Assembly: GCA_016704535.1 (NCBI GenBank)
Contig: JADIZZ010000024.1
Location: forward strand, 3,200 to 67,199
Direction of reading: 5' to 3'
Origin: Betaproteobacteria bacterium
Lineage (GTDB): Bacteria > Pseudomonadota > Gammaproteobacteria > Burkholderiales > Burkholderiaceae_C
Length of the DNA stretch: 64,000 nucleotides
A program made the position numbers and the translations under genes. This document shows positions 7,763 through 15,271 of this stretch, piece by piece. The first letter of the stretch is position 1. Every line of letters begins with the position of its first letter. Below the pieces are notes generated by a model, which did no database searches, was not told the DNA's origin, and saw only the letters and a program-made list of their open reading frames with translations.

Positions 7763-9040
7763 TCAATAATCAATATGTTTCAAGAACTCATTCAAGCCGA
7801 CATCGACCTCGGAACGCTGTAAGTCGGCAATGAGATCGTCATGAGCGAACCGATTTGCGAGGTGTACGTAGTATTCGAGGGTCGTTCGCACGTCGGTATG
7901 GCCCATAAGCTTTCGCAACTCATCATCAAGCGCTGCGTCATACACGAAGCTGCGACCGAGCATGTTCTTTCGCTTGAGCGCCTCATAAACAAAGTATGTC
8001 GCGCATGAGTGCCTAAGCATGCGTGCGGAAAACTTCCGGCCTTGAAATGATCGCCCGTCATTCAACGGCCCCGCCGCCTTGGCCAGTTCGGGTACACGCG
8101 AAAAGTGATAATAGAGAATGGCGTAGTTGACAACCAATCCATCTGGTGTAAGGAACAATTTTGAATTGGGTGGGGATACCCCATGAACCTTCGCATAAAG
8201 CAACGCTCGCTCACGCCGGAGAGGAATGTAAGATTTGCAGATAACAGCCCAAAGCTTTCCTGGGAAATTGATCGACCTAATTTTTCCCTTGGACTCGAAC
8301 GTGTAATTCATATTCCTGGTGTGCAGATCCTTTGGAATTTGATCCACATCGTAAGGTACAAAGCCGGAATTTTGTTGGCTGCCTCGATATGGAAGCTGAA
8401 GCAAGTCCTTCGGGCGAAGCGCGGTAATCCTTATTATTACCGCCATGATCCTATAGACAATGTCGTCTAGGAAGTGCAAAGCCACTTCATAGTCTTGCTG
8501 ATTGACGAACTTGTCCAATTCTTGCTGATAAAGCGCAGGACGACCAGTCGGCAAATTGAAGTCAAGCTTCGTGACATTGACTTTCATCCCGATGTGGGCG
8601 AGCAAAGACTGTTCGCCGATCTTAATTGCAAGATCTTCTTCCTCGATATCTAGCGCATGCTGATAGCCTCTCGCCTGGGCCCACTTGTAGAAGCCATATA
8701 TCCGGCTAGCATAGTCCAATAATGTTCCATGCGCAGGGCCAAACATTGCTCCGTCTGCCGGCTTTGAGATATGAAGAAGATATTCATCGAATATATCTTC
8801 ATCAATGGTCGCCCATGCATTAGCGCCATATCCGCAGTCGTCGAGCCACTGGAGATATCTCGCCAGTATCCCAGCATACTTTCTTGTCGTATTCTGGCTA
8901 CGAGATTTTAGTTTTGCAATCTTAAGTATCCAAGCAGTAGCCGGCTCAATGAGCGTATGGTCATCCTCAAAGAAAACCGGAATTCCATCTCGCTCATACC
9001 CAGGATGCAAAGCAAGTCCGTTACCGGTTACCAGCCTCAT
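7763..9040 (-). CDS. Tyrosine recombinase, 425 aa (third recombinase of the operon)
   Basis: This site-specific recombinase has an N-terminal SAM-like core-binding domain (about 30-130, with NTTRKYAGILARYLQWL) and a C-terminal catalytic domain (about 190-400). Arg I is R209 in ITALRPKDLLQL. Box II is R340-M-L-R343-H in FSARMLRHSCATYF, so the usual His of HxxR is Arg. H381 lies in LMGH and the nucleophile is Y390 or Y391 in TTLEYYVH. The fold and most catalytic residues are therefore present. The size and domain order resemble Tn554 TnpA and the smaller recombinase of trio-type islands. It begins in a 4-base ATGA overlap with the 130-aa gene. Low GC marks it as foreign to the flanking chromosome. 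Confidence 0.88.
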   Translation of the reverse strand: MRLVTGNGLALHPGYERDGIPVFFEDDHTLIEPATAWILKIAKLKSRSQNTTRKYAGILARYLQWLDDCGYGANAWATIDEDIFDEYLLHISKPADGAMFGPAHGTLLDYASRIYGFYKWAQARGYQHALDIEEEDLAIKIGEQSLLAHIGMKVNVTKLDFNLPTGRPALYQQELDKFVNQQDYEVALHFLDDIVYRIMAVIIRITALRPKDLLQLPYRGSQQNSGFVPYDVDQIPKDLHTRNMNYTFESKGKIRSINFPGKLWAVICKSYIPLRRERALLYAKVHGVSPPNSKLFLTPDGLVVNYAILYYHFSRVPELAKAAGPLNDGRSFQGRKFSARMLRHSCATYFVYEALKRKNMLGRSFVYDAALDDELRKLMGHTDVRTTLEYYVHLANRFAHDDLIADLQRSEVDVGLNEFLKHIDY

Positions 9041-9429
9041 TTCCGAGCCCCGATCTTGTACGGCTCTATCTGCTCGGCGATCGCTGAGAGCCTCCGATTC
9101 AGGCTATCTTTTCCTTCCTCCAGGGCGCGAAGACGTTCATGGAGCCTATCTAGCTCCCCAATCATCTCAATGACCTCAATCTGAGGCGACTTTGACGCAG
9201 GCCCCTCGTGTCGCTTTTGCAGAACACCTGCCTTGCGAAGCCTTGTTTCAATCTTCTCAACTTCGGCGACCAAGTCGCCACTTTGGTAGAACGCGCTTCG
9301 CGGAATTCCAGTTGCAGCTACCAGCTTTGTCTTAGATAGACTGTCTGAGTTGTCAGACAAGAATTCACCCCATTTCCCTAACATTGATAGTTCATCTGCG
9401 AACTTCTGGAACTTGGCGAGATTGTTCAT
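9037..9429 (-). CDS. Small helix-turn-helix/coiled-coil protein, 130 aa
   Basis: I do not recognise a named family with certainty. Residues 30-70 read LSKTKLVAATGIPRSAFYQ and then EKIETRLRKAGVL, a helix-turn-helix followed by a charged helix. Residues 85-125 form a likely coiled coil. The size and architecture match TnpC, the small accessory protein of Tn554, and the small proteins of other multi-recombinase elements; the sequence match is not verified. It starts in an ATGA overlap with the 319-aa gene and ends in an ATGA overlap with the 425-aa recombinase, so all three are probably made in fixed proportion. The probable role is DNA-binding or recombinase orientation factor. Confidence 0.65.
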   Translation of the reverse strand: MNNLAKFQKFADELSMLGKWGEFLSDNSDSLSKTKLVAATGIPRSAFYQSGDLVAEVEKIETRLRKAGVLQKRHEGPASKSPQIEVIEMIGELDRLHERLRALEEGKDSLNRRLSAIAEQIEPYKIGARK

Positions 9430-10385
9430 AATGCAGACCTGACCGGATAGATTTGATCAAAGTCTTCCGAGAGTGCGACTGTCTCAAGTTCCTTTTGGAT
9501 CGTCTGAATCTCATCTTCTTTCTCCACATGCGCAAGTCCTTGATACGCATTGCGGCAACGGTCCCTGACGACCTCGAAGTTAATGTCGATCCAGACACAA
9601 GAAATATTCTGCGACGTCAGTTTTCGCAGGCGACCTGTCAGGAAGCTGCGGATTGATCGAGTGTGATTTGTACCTTCGATATACAGCGCAATACCTGGAT
9701 TGGCAGGCTCATGCCGATTTATCCAGTCCGTCTTCCCACACTTCGGGTAGCCACAGACAACATAGACGCCTGAGATGGTTTTGGTTGACGCAGCGTCCGG
9801 GAACAGCCGATCAAGCTCATCCAAAAAGACAGAGAACAGATCAGATGCATTTTTCGCCGCAGGTAGCTTGACAATCTTTTTAAGTACGCGGTGCTTAACC
9901 ACATTCGAACGCTGGCTCTCCCTTCTCAGCTCAATTAGTTCGGTTTGAGCCAATTGGAGATCGTGCCGGGCTTGTTTTAGCTCATTTATTTGCTTCTTAG
10001 ATTGCTCCAGCTTCTTTGGCGACTCGTCTGCTCGCGCGAAGTAGTACTGCACCTGATCAATCAAACGCTGATACACTTCTTCAGCATATTTATTTGTATT
10101 CGCAAGATCTTCCTCTAGCTTTGCGACTCGTTCCGTAATGTCTGAAACCCTGGAAGTTGCCTTCTGAGCATCGGACACCATCATCTCCACGAGCTTTACG
10201 CGGGGAGATGCCTTGCCCTTGATAACGGCGCGGACCTCGCTCCATTCGTCGTCTTTCTGATAGAAGCTCGATCTCGCCAGGCCGGCGACTTCAGCCACTG
10301 CGTCCACCGAGGGGCGGGCGACGCCCTGCTGCCGCAAGCGCGCGATGGCAGCGTATGCGCGCTCCAGCGCATCTGAACTAGCCAT
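9426..10385 (-). CDS. Helix-turn-helix/coiled-coil protein fused to a P-loop kinase-like domain
   Basis: This 319-aa protein has three visible parts. Residues 1-60 hold a TetR/TnpC-like helix-turn-helix (AEVAGLARSSFYQ). Residues 70-160 are a long coiled coil. Residues 200-319 hold a nucleotide-binding domain with Walker A GYPKCGKT at 212-219 and a downstream VWIDINFEVVRDRC segment like the loop and lid of polynucleotide-kinase or zeta-toxin-type P-loop kinases. The ATG at 10385 has GGAGG 6 bases upstream and overlaps the preceding stop by 8 bases (ATGGCTAG). The helix-turn-helix/coiled-coil half equals the TnpC-type partner of Tn554; the added kinase-like half is unusual. It could power complex assembly or modify DNA ends or RNA, but no activity is shown. 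Confidence 0.72.
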   Translation of the reverse strand: MASSDALERAYAAIARLRQQGVARPSVDAVAEVAGLARSSFYQKDDEWSEVRAVIKGKASPRVKLVEMMVSDAQKATSRVSDITERVAKLEEDLANTNKYAEEVYQRLIDQVQYYFARADESPKKLEQSKKQINELKQARHDLQLAQTELIELRRESQRSNVVKHRVLKKIVKLPAAKNASDLFSVFLDELDRLFPDAASTKTISGVYVVCGYPKCGKTDWINRHEPANPGIALYIEGTNHTRSIRSFLTGRLRKLTSQNISCVWIDINFEVVRDRCRNAYQGLAHVEKEDEIQTIQKELETVALSEDFDQIYPVRSAL

Positions 10386-12477
10386 TTGCAACCTCCTGGC
10401 GAAGCTCTTCGGCTTGTACTTGGTCTATCTCGGCTAGTCGCTTAAAGGCGTCTCTTAACCTGCGTTCAGAGAAGGCGCGTTGCGCCTCGCCAGAATACGG
10501 GTGCTTCGCAAGCCGCTGATGGAAAATAATCTCACTCTTGAGTGCCGGAATGCTTGACTCTGTAAATGCTGCGAATCGACATCCGAACGGTTCACAAGCA
10601 AAGAGATTCGGGTGGAGCTTCTCAGAAGGTGCTTCACCCTTCCCGTCACACGGAGCCATTTCAGAGACACTTGGCGTCTTCAGGCAGATAGCAAGATTCG
10701 AGCGATGCATCAACTTGATGCCTTGCTCAAGCATTGAGTCTACGTACTGATTCAGCGACTCTTTGCCGAGATCCTGCAATCGTGCTTTGAATTTTGGCGA
10801 CTGCGCCACGTTGTCCCTGACACGCCGGCCACCTTCCCCGCCAATCTTGTCCTTCAATACAGCATTGAGCAGCTCAACCAGAATTTCGACGTTCTGCTCG
10901 ATAATGATCTTCTTGACTTCGTCGTGCACTCCCGGCAGAGACATTATGTATTTCAATGTCATCTTGATACTGCTGTGAGAGAACAGGTGTCGAATTATTT
11001 CGATGTTTCTTGGATCTTGGTAGATCAAATACATTGCAAGAGATTTTCGAAATCGGTGAGGGTGAATGTTTGAATCGACACCACACGCATCCGCAACCCG
11101 CTTCACCGCTCTCTCTGGATATGCCGAATGAACAGCCTTCCCAAAGTGTTGCCGTGTAATTGAGGAGAACAAGAAGTTGTGTTTTCCGTAGCTCCTTGAT
11201 TCGGCACTCAGTCTTTCAATGACTTCGATTGCCCTGGCCGTGATAGAAGGAATAGGAATTCGTTTTGATACCCCCTGAGATGCCACTGATGTCTTGAAAA
11301 CGGTGAATCGAAGCCAAAAGCCACCCGCGTCGCCGGACACGGCACCAGACCTAATATGAGTGAGCTCGGAGCGTCTCATCCCTGTTGTTGCCAATATCAG
11401 AGTACAGCACGCGTCCATTAGGGAAGCGATGTGTTTAGCCACAAGCGCGTAGGAAATATACTCACCAGAATCATTTGGATTTGTTCTCTTCAGAACACTC
11501 AAAGTCCACCAGGGTTCACCTTCAATGAGGCGCGGCGTGTATTCCTTGAATGCAGCGACGCCTTCCGGACTTCCCGTTGATTTCCCCTCGGGCTTTAGCT
11601 CAAGTCTTTCCGGATCTTTCCCTACCAACGTTGGGTAGTACGTGTCGTATAGCCAAATAATGTCATCGCTGTAGTCCTCAACCAGCCGCAAGCAATGATT
11701 GATGATTTCCGCATACTCATCGAGAGGAATAGGCCTATAGGGAACTGCTGCGTCATCAGCGGCTGCGCGGTACGCGGATATTTGCTCGGAGTTTACGAAC
11801 TCTCCGGCGAGTGCATATTCCGGCGGTAGCAAGTCGCTCCTTGAGAGCCTTTGCCATTGCATCAGGACCGACGCCATCTCCCATTTCTTGATCGGAGAAT
11901 CAAGTTTATCAATGAATGCACGGATGGTACCGTCGCTCAGATCATCGATCGTTCGGAACTCCACACCTGCAGCCGTTGGGAGATAAAGCGAAAACTCCTT
12001 AAATAGTTGGAGCAGTCGCAGTGTTTTCGTTCTCTGGCTGTTCAGGCCACCATATGATCTAACCCATCCAGAGATTGAAAATCTCGGAATTCTGTAAAGG
12101 CAAAGTGCCTTCATGATGCGTAGCCAATGTTGATGCGAACCGTCAGCTATATTTACCTCAAGTGTGTTCTCATAGTCGAAATTCACTATTGCCTGCTTCT
12201 TGCTCACGTGGGGGTAACACGTGAAGTCCCATCTACTCTGTCCAAATTTCGATAGAGGACTCACCTTGATGTCATCCCACTGATCAAAAGGAATATTAGC
12301 CAGGGACAATATTCCAGTGTATTCCTCAGGCGCTACGTCTATTGCAACTTCGGGAGCGACATCACCACTCTCGTCGGGCGATTCGCCTTCCCCATCGTCG
12401 CTATCAATATCTTTCTTGATCTCTTGAAGGGCCTGCAGGAGCGCCGAATCAAAACTTAATATCTTGGCTTCTTGCAT
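10378..12477 (-). CDS. Large tyrosine recombinase, 699 aa (second recombinase of the operon)
   Basis: This recombinase has a complete catalytic set: R368 in ATTGMRRSEL, H474-x-x-R477 in HPHRFRKSL, H501 in LFSHSSI and the nucleophile Y510 in MTLKYI. The N-terminal 60 residues are acidic and probably disordered; residues 110-240 contain the core-binding region. Beyond the catalytic domain a tail of about 180 residues carries cysteines spaced as C-x11-C and C-x4-C (about 600-650), resembling the zinc-binding tail of Tn554 TnpB-type recombinases. Its ATG at 12477 directly follows the TAA of the 778-aa gene. Of the three recombinases it is the only one with every canonical residue, so it is the best candidate for the strand-exchange enzyme. 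Confidence 0.9.
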   Translation of the reverse strand: MQEAKILSFDSALLQALQEIKKDIDSDDGEGESPDESGDVAPEVAIDVAPEEYTGILSLANIPFDQWDDIKVSPLSKFGQSRWDFTCYPHVSKKQAIVNFDYENTLEVNIADGSHQHWLRIMKALCLYRIPRFSISGWVRSYGGLNSQRTKTLRLLQLFKEFSLYLPTAAGVEFRTIDDLSDGTIRAFIDKLDSPIKKWEMASVLMQWQRLSRSDLLPPEYALAGEFVNSEQISAYRAAADDAAVPYRPIPLDEYAEIINHCLRLVEDYSDDIIWLYDTYYPTLVGKDPERLELKPEGKSTGSPEGVAAFKEYTPRLIEGEPWWTLSVLKRTNPNDSGEYISYALVAKHIASLMDACCTLILATTGMRRSELTHIRSGAVSGDAGGFWLRFTVFKTSVASQGVSKRIPIPSITARAIEVIERLSAESRSYGKHNFLFSSITRQHFGKAVHSAYPERAVKRVADACGVDSNIHPHRFRKSLAMYLIYQDPRNIEIIRHLFSHSSIKMTLKYIMSLPGVHDEVKKIIIEQNVEILVELLNAVLKDKIGGEGGRRVRDNVAQSPKFKARLQDLGKESLNQYVDSMLEQGIKLMHRSNLAICLKTPSVSEMAPCDGKGEAPSEKLHPNLFACEPFGCRFAAFTESSIPALKSEIIFHQRLAKHPYSGEAQRAFSERRLRDAFKRLAEIDQVQAEELRQEVANG

Positions 12478-14814
12478 TTATGCACCTCGCATCGTTAAAG
12501 GCAAAGCGTACTCTTGAGTGTTGCAAATGGATTTGGCTGCGACAACGTCTTCGGTAGGCAACCAGTCCGTTAATATTTGCTCCCAAGCAGCACCCTCTTC
12601 TGCGTAATTGGCTGCCCATTCTTCAGACGGGATGGTCAGACGAAGGCTCTGTATGTCTTGGATTCTTCGGGCAATGTATGGTAGCGCCTCGCTAAAGATC
12701 AGCGACTTGTCACACAAACAGCAACGATTGAAGAAAGTGCAATCGTCGCCGATTGGCACGAAGAGCCTCGCATTGGGCCAAGTGGGTTCACTTCGATCAA
12801 TACATGCTGCAATATAGGTTTGTCCCTTCGGTGACAGCAGATGAATGGTCTGTTCTTGCGTCAGGTTTAGATGTGCAGCTGCTGCTGCGACGGCAGATTC
12901 TTTGGTGGACAGCGATTCCGCCTCTCCGATAGCATCTCTCAGTTCTGATAAGGTCCTATTTGAGATAAGTCGCGCGCTGTAGTGCCTAAAGTCATCAAGC
13001 ATCCTGGTCTGAAGTTCCCGAATTCTTTTGTTCTTCAGTTCGGTCGAACCTTTATCGCTGTCGTAGTTCTTTTCAGTTGTGCTTATGTCAGGGTGACCTA
13101 GTAGAGGTGATACTTCCTCTAACGAAAGGCCTGATTCGCGCCGTCGCGTTTCATACGTGGTTCGAATTCGCCTTGCTTCGATTCGCTGGACCTTCTTCTC
13201 TGGGTCGACGACTATTCCGTGCCTACGCAGGAAGCCTTCCGAAATTGAGCCAATATTTCCATTGTCTAAACTGGTGGTGACTCGCTGAAACTTGTTCCAC
13301 AAATTCTTATTCAACACAAATTGCCACATTACGCCAGGCAAATAGTTTGTAGATTGACGATGTCGCTGTAGTACCGACTCGATAAATCGCAGGATTCGGT
13401 AGACGCTCAACGGATTTGACTTATTAGATCGACATGCTTGGGCTTTGTTAACCCGCCTCTTATCACCCCATATGAGCACGTAGTCAGGATCACAAATATC
13501 CGGCTCAACATGAGCTTCAAGCGAATCCGTCAACGAGACAACCACCTCTTCATTCCAGCCAGTATTGATTTGTACGTAAAGAAATAGGGGATAAATTGTC
13601 TCTGCTGTGAAGAAGAAGTGCGCGAAGTACGCCATCAGTCCGACTTCTATATTCTGCGTTTGATATCCGAACTTCATGCGCTGCAGAACTCGGTATGTCT
13701 TTCTTTCATCCGCCGTTACTTGTTTCTTGCCAAGGATTGTGCCTTCAAACGAAAATAGATCATTTGCGGCGCTGCACTCCATAGCAATGGGCCAGTTTGG
13801 GTGCGTGTTTGCGACGGTTGCCATCGCGATCCGATAGGAGTCGCTCGCGGAATATCCTTTTAGCAAGCCGTTCGCACCAATCTGCATTTTCGAGATCACC
13901 TTGTCATATTGCAGACACTCGTCGCGACGACTTCTGTACGTCGACACAAACTCGTTCATGGTCAAACCCCAGGCGGAGATGCACTTCAGCGCAGTGGGAC
14001 TTTTTCTGATGGTGTTTTCGAAAGCGCTAGGTCGTGTCTCGATCAACCTTCCTTCCGACTTCCACAGCAATTCGCGCTCGCCAAACGTTCGAATCAGTTC
14101 TTCCAGCGTCGGCTGGCGATCAACAACGCGCTCTGGGCTGGATACTATGGCGTCGAAGCTCTTCATGGCCGCCTGCACGAATTTGATATCCAAGAGGCAC
14201 GCCTTGGTAAGTGCGTTGAACACCTCCGTAGCGTAGCTTTCTGAAACTTCTTCCGTGTTCTTAGGTGCGGCTGGCCATGAGAACGGGGCGCCGATTCTTG
14301 GCGCGTCACGATGGTTCTTCTTCAGATAATCGACTACTGCCCGTACCTTACCGAATCGTTTTCGATTCAGCGTTCTTGCCGGATAGGTTCTCAAAAGCCA
14401 AGCATCAAAGTTTCTTGCTACTTGAATGTTTAGATCTTCGACGGCATCAACGGCGCCACTTAGGGATTCGGGGCCGCAGACAGATCGGAGGAATTCATCT
14501 ATTCCGCAGTACAGGTCCTGAAGTGTTGTGTAGGAGGTTTCGCTGTTGCGGTATTGCCGCTTCGCACCAGCAAGCAGCTGTAGCGCTAGTAGTTTGACCT
14601 CGGGAAATTCTTGGATCAGCGAGGTGAAATTGCGCTGGAATGGCCTAGTCTTGGATTGGTGGTGGACCATAAGTAGCTCATCGCAGAGGTCCAGCTTCCC
14701 CTTTGCGGCTTTGCGCGCTGCGGTGCTTTCAGGATCGTTCGACAACGCTGACCCAGTCGTCGAATTGCTCCTACGTCCGTACCCCTGTCGCCGCAGATTT
14801 TTTCTGGTTGCCAC
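12478..14814 (-). CDS. Large tyrosine recombinase-like protein, 778 aa, degenerate active site (first gene of the operon)
   Basis: A DNA-breaking-rejoining fold is visible in the C-terminal half. NTGWNEEVVVSL at 417-428 aligns with the Arg I box but has Asn421 where Arg is expected. EARRIRTTYETRR at 546-558 aligns with box II but has Arg548 in place of His, with R551 kept. LLGHPDISTTEKNYD supplies H574 and Y584. The His574/Tyr584 pair and one Arg survive, so it may need a partner for catalysis or serve structurally. The C-terminal tail holds a cysteine cluster (C692, C698, C699, C701). Residues 1-400 match nothing I can name. It is the promoter-proximal gene, starting 21 bp downstream of the likely transcription start, and lies next to the island edge. 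Confidence 0.85.
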   Translation of the reverse strand: MATRKNLRRQGYGRRSNSTTGSALSNDPESTAARKAAKGKLDLCDELLMVHHQSKTRPFQRNFTSLIQEFPEVKLLALQLLAGAKRQYRNSETSYTTLQDLYCGIDEFLRSVCGPESLSGAVDAVEDLNIQVARNFDAWLLRTYPARTLNRKRFGKVRAVVDYLKKNHRDAPRIGAPFSWPAAPKNTEEVSESYATEVFNALTKACLLDIKFVQAAMKSFDAIVSSPERVVDRQPTLEELIRTFGERELLWKSEGRLIETRPSAFENTIRKSPTALKCISAWGLTMNEFVSTYRSRRDECLQYDKVISKMQIGANGLLKGYSASDSYRIAMATVANTHPNWPIAMECSAANDLFSFEGTILGKKQVTADERKTYRVLQRMKFGYQTQNIEVGLMAYFAHFFFTAETIYPLFLYVQINTGWNEEVVVSLTDSLEAHVEPDICDPDYVLIWGDKRRVNKAQACRSNKSNPLSVYRILRFIESVLQRHRQSTNYLPGVMWQFVLNKNLWNKFQRVTTSLDNGNIGSISEGFLRRHGIVVDPEKKVQRIEARRIRTTYETRRRESGLSLEEVSPLLGHPDISTTEKNYDSDKGSTELKNKRIRELQTRMLDDFRHYSARLISNRTLSELRDAIGEAESLSTKESAVAAAAAHLNLTQEQTIHLLSPKGQTYIAACIDRSEPTWPNARLFVPIGDDCTFFNRCCLCDKSLIFSEALPYIARRIQDIQSLRLTIPSEEWAANYAEEGAAWEQILTDWLPTEDVVAAKSICNTQEYALPLTMRGA

Positions 14815-14816
14815 TT

Positions 14817-14828
14817 GCTAGTCACACA
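14817..14828. repeat. 12-bp direct repeat, copy 1
   Basis: GCTAGTCACACA occurs here and again, identically and in the same orientation, 56 bp away at 14873. This copy lies just before the start codon of the 778-aa recombinase, between its promoter and the gene. It could be a recombinase arm site or an operator. Confidence 0.65.
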
Positions 14829-14841
14829 TGCTGTTCAGTGA

Positions 14842-14869
14842 ATAATAACAGCTTCGGGCAAAACTGCAA
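14842..14869 (-). promoter_or_regulatory. Likely sigma-70 promoter of the recombinase operon
   Basis: On the minus strand TTGCAG (14869-14864) is followed after 16 bp by TATTAT (14847-14842), a good match to -35 and -10 boxes. The start codon lies about 28 bp beyond the -10. The inverted repeat GCTGTT/AACAGC (14830-14835 and 14847-14852) spans the -10, and the two 12-bp direct repeats flank the promoter, so recombinase-dependent autoregulation is plausible. Confidence 0.55.
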
Positions 14870-14872
14870 GCG

Positions 14873-14884
14873 GCTAGTCACACA
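14873..14884. repeat. 12-bp direct repeat, copy 2
   Basis: This is the exact copy of GCTAGTCACACA, on the outer side of the operon promoter and 18 bp inside the gene/element junction. It also supplies the stop codon (TAG on the minus strand) that ends the truncated radical SAM frame. Confidence 0.65.
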
Positions 14885-15197
14885 CGAACTGCCTCGTGAT
14901 AACGTGCTCGCAGCCGCGGTAGGGGTTGATCGAGAGGTCGAAGCCGATGTCGGGTGAATCGTTGCCCGACAGGATGCCGCGCACGTTCTCTTCCAGCACC
15001 TGCGTCACCGGCCCGGCCTGCTCGGACAGCGCTGCCTGCTGCAGCGTGCCCCAGTCATCGTCGAAATCGGCGCGGGCACGTTCGTTGAAGCGGTGTTCGA
15101 TGGCCCAGGCGGTACCGCGGCCCTTGACCGGCAACCCGGCGCCAAGCCGGGGGACGAACATCAAAGTGGCGGCGGGAGAGCGGTACGCGGATGGCAT
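14874..15197 (-). pseudogene. PA0069-family radical SAM gene, truncated after 98 codons by the island
   Basis: The frame encodes 107 residues; the first 98 match the N-terminus of PA0069/SplB-like radical SAM proteins (VKGRGTAWAIEHRFN, then FDLSINPYRGCEH). In intact proteins this is followed by the second and third cysteines of CxxxC..C and several hundred more residues; here it diverges and stops 10 codons later. The cluster that binds the [4Fe-4S] centre and S-adenosylmethionine is therefore lost. The ATG at 15197 has a weak ribosome site. The missing part is not elsewhere in the window. It lies 74 bp downstream of dnaB. I infer disruption by integration, not gradual decay, because the coding sequence is perfect up to the break. 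Confidence 0.78.
14885..14912. other. Island junction (putative attachment site) inside the radical SAM gene
   Basis: Up to about 14903 the minus-strand frame reads the conserved INPYRGCEH of PA0069-family proteins. Past that point the expected Gly-Cys and downstream Cys residues are replaced by VITRQFVCD and a stop. The break is therefore at about 14902/14903, within the codons of the first [4Fe-4S] motif. CACG-TTAT-CACG at the junction may include the crossover core. The partner site is not in the window. Confidence 0.6.
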
Positions 15198-15271
15198 ACT
15201 GTGAATATATCCAGTATGCGTTCGGGCAGCAAGAACCATCTGCACCGTGCCGCGACTGCGGCGGAAGCGGA

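Noticed and set aside
7763..14814. Naming the genes tnpA/tnpB/tnpC or gmtY/gmtZ/gmtX
   Set aside because: Sizes and small partners are reminiscent of both systems, but order and extra domains differ and no alignment could be run.
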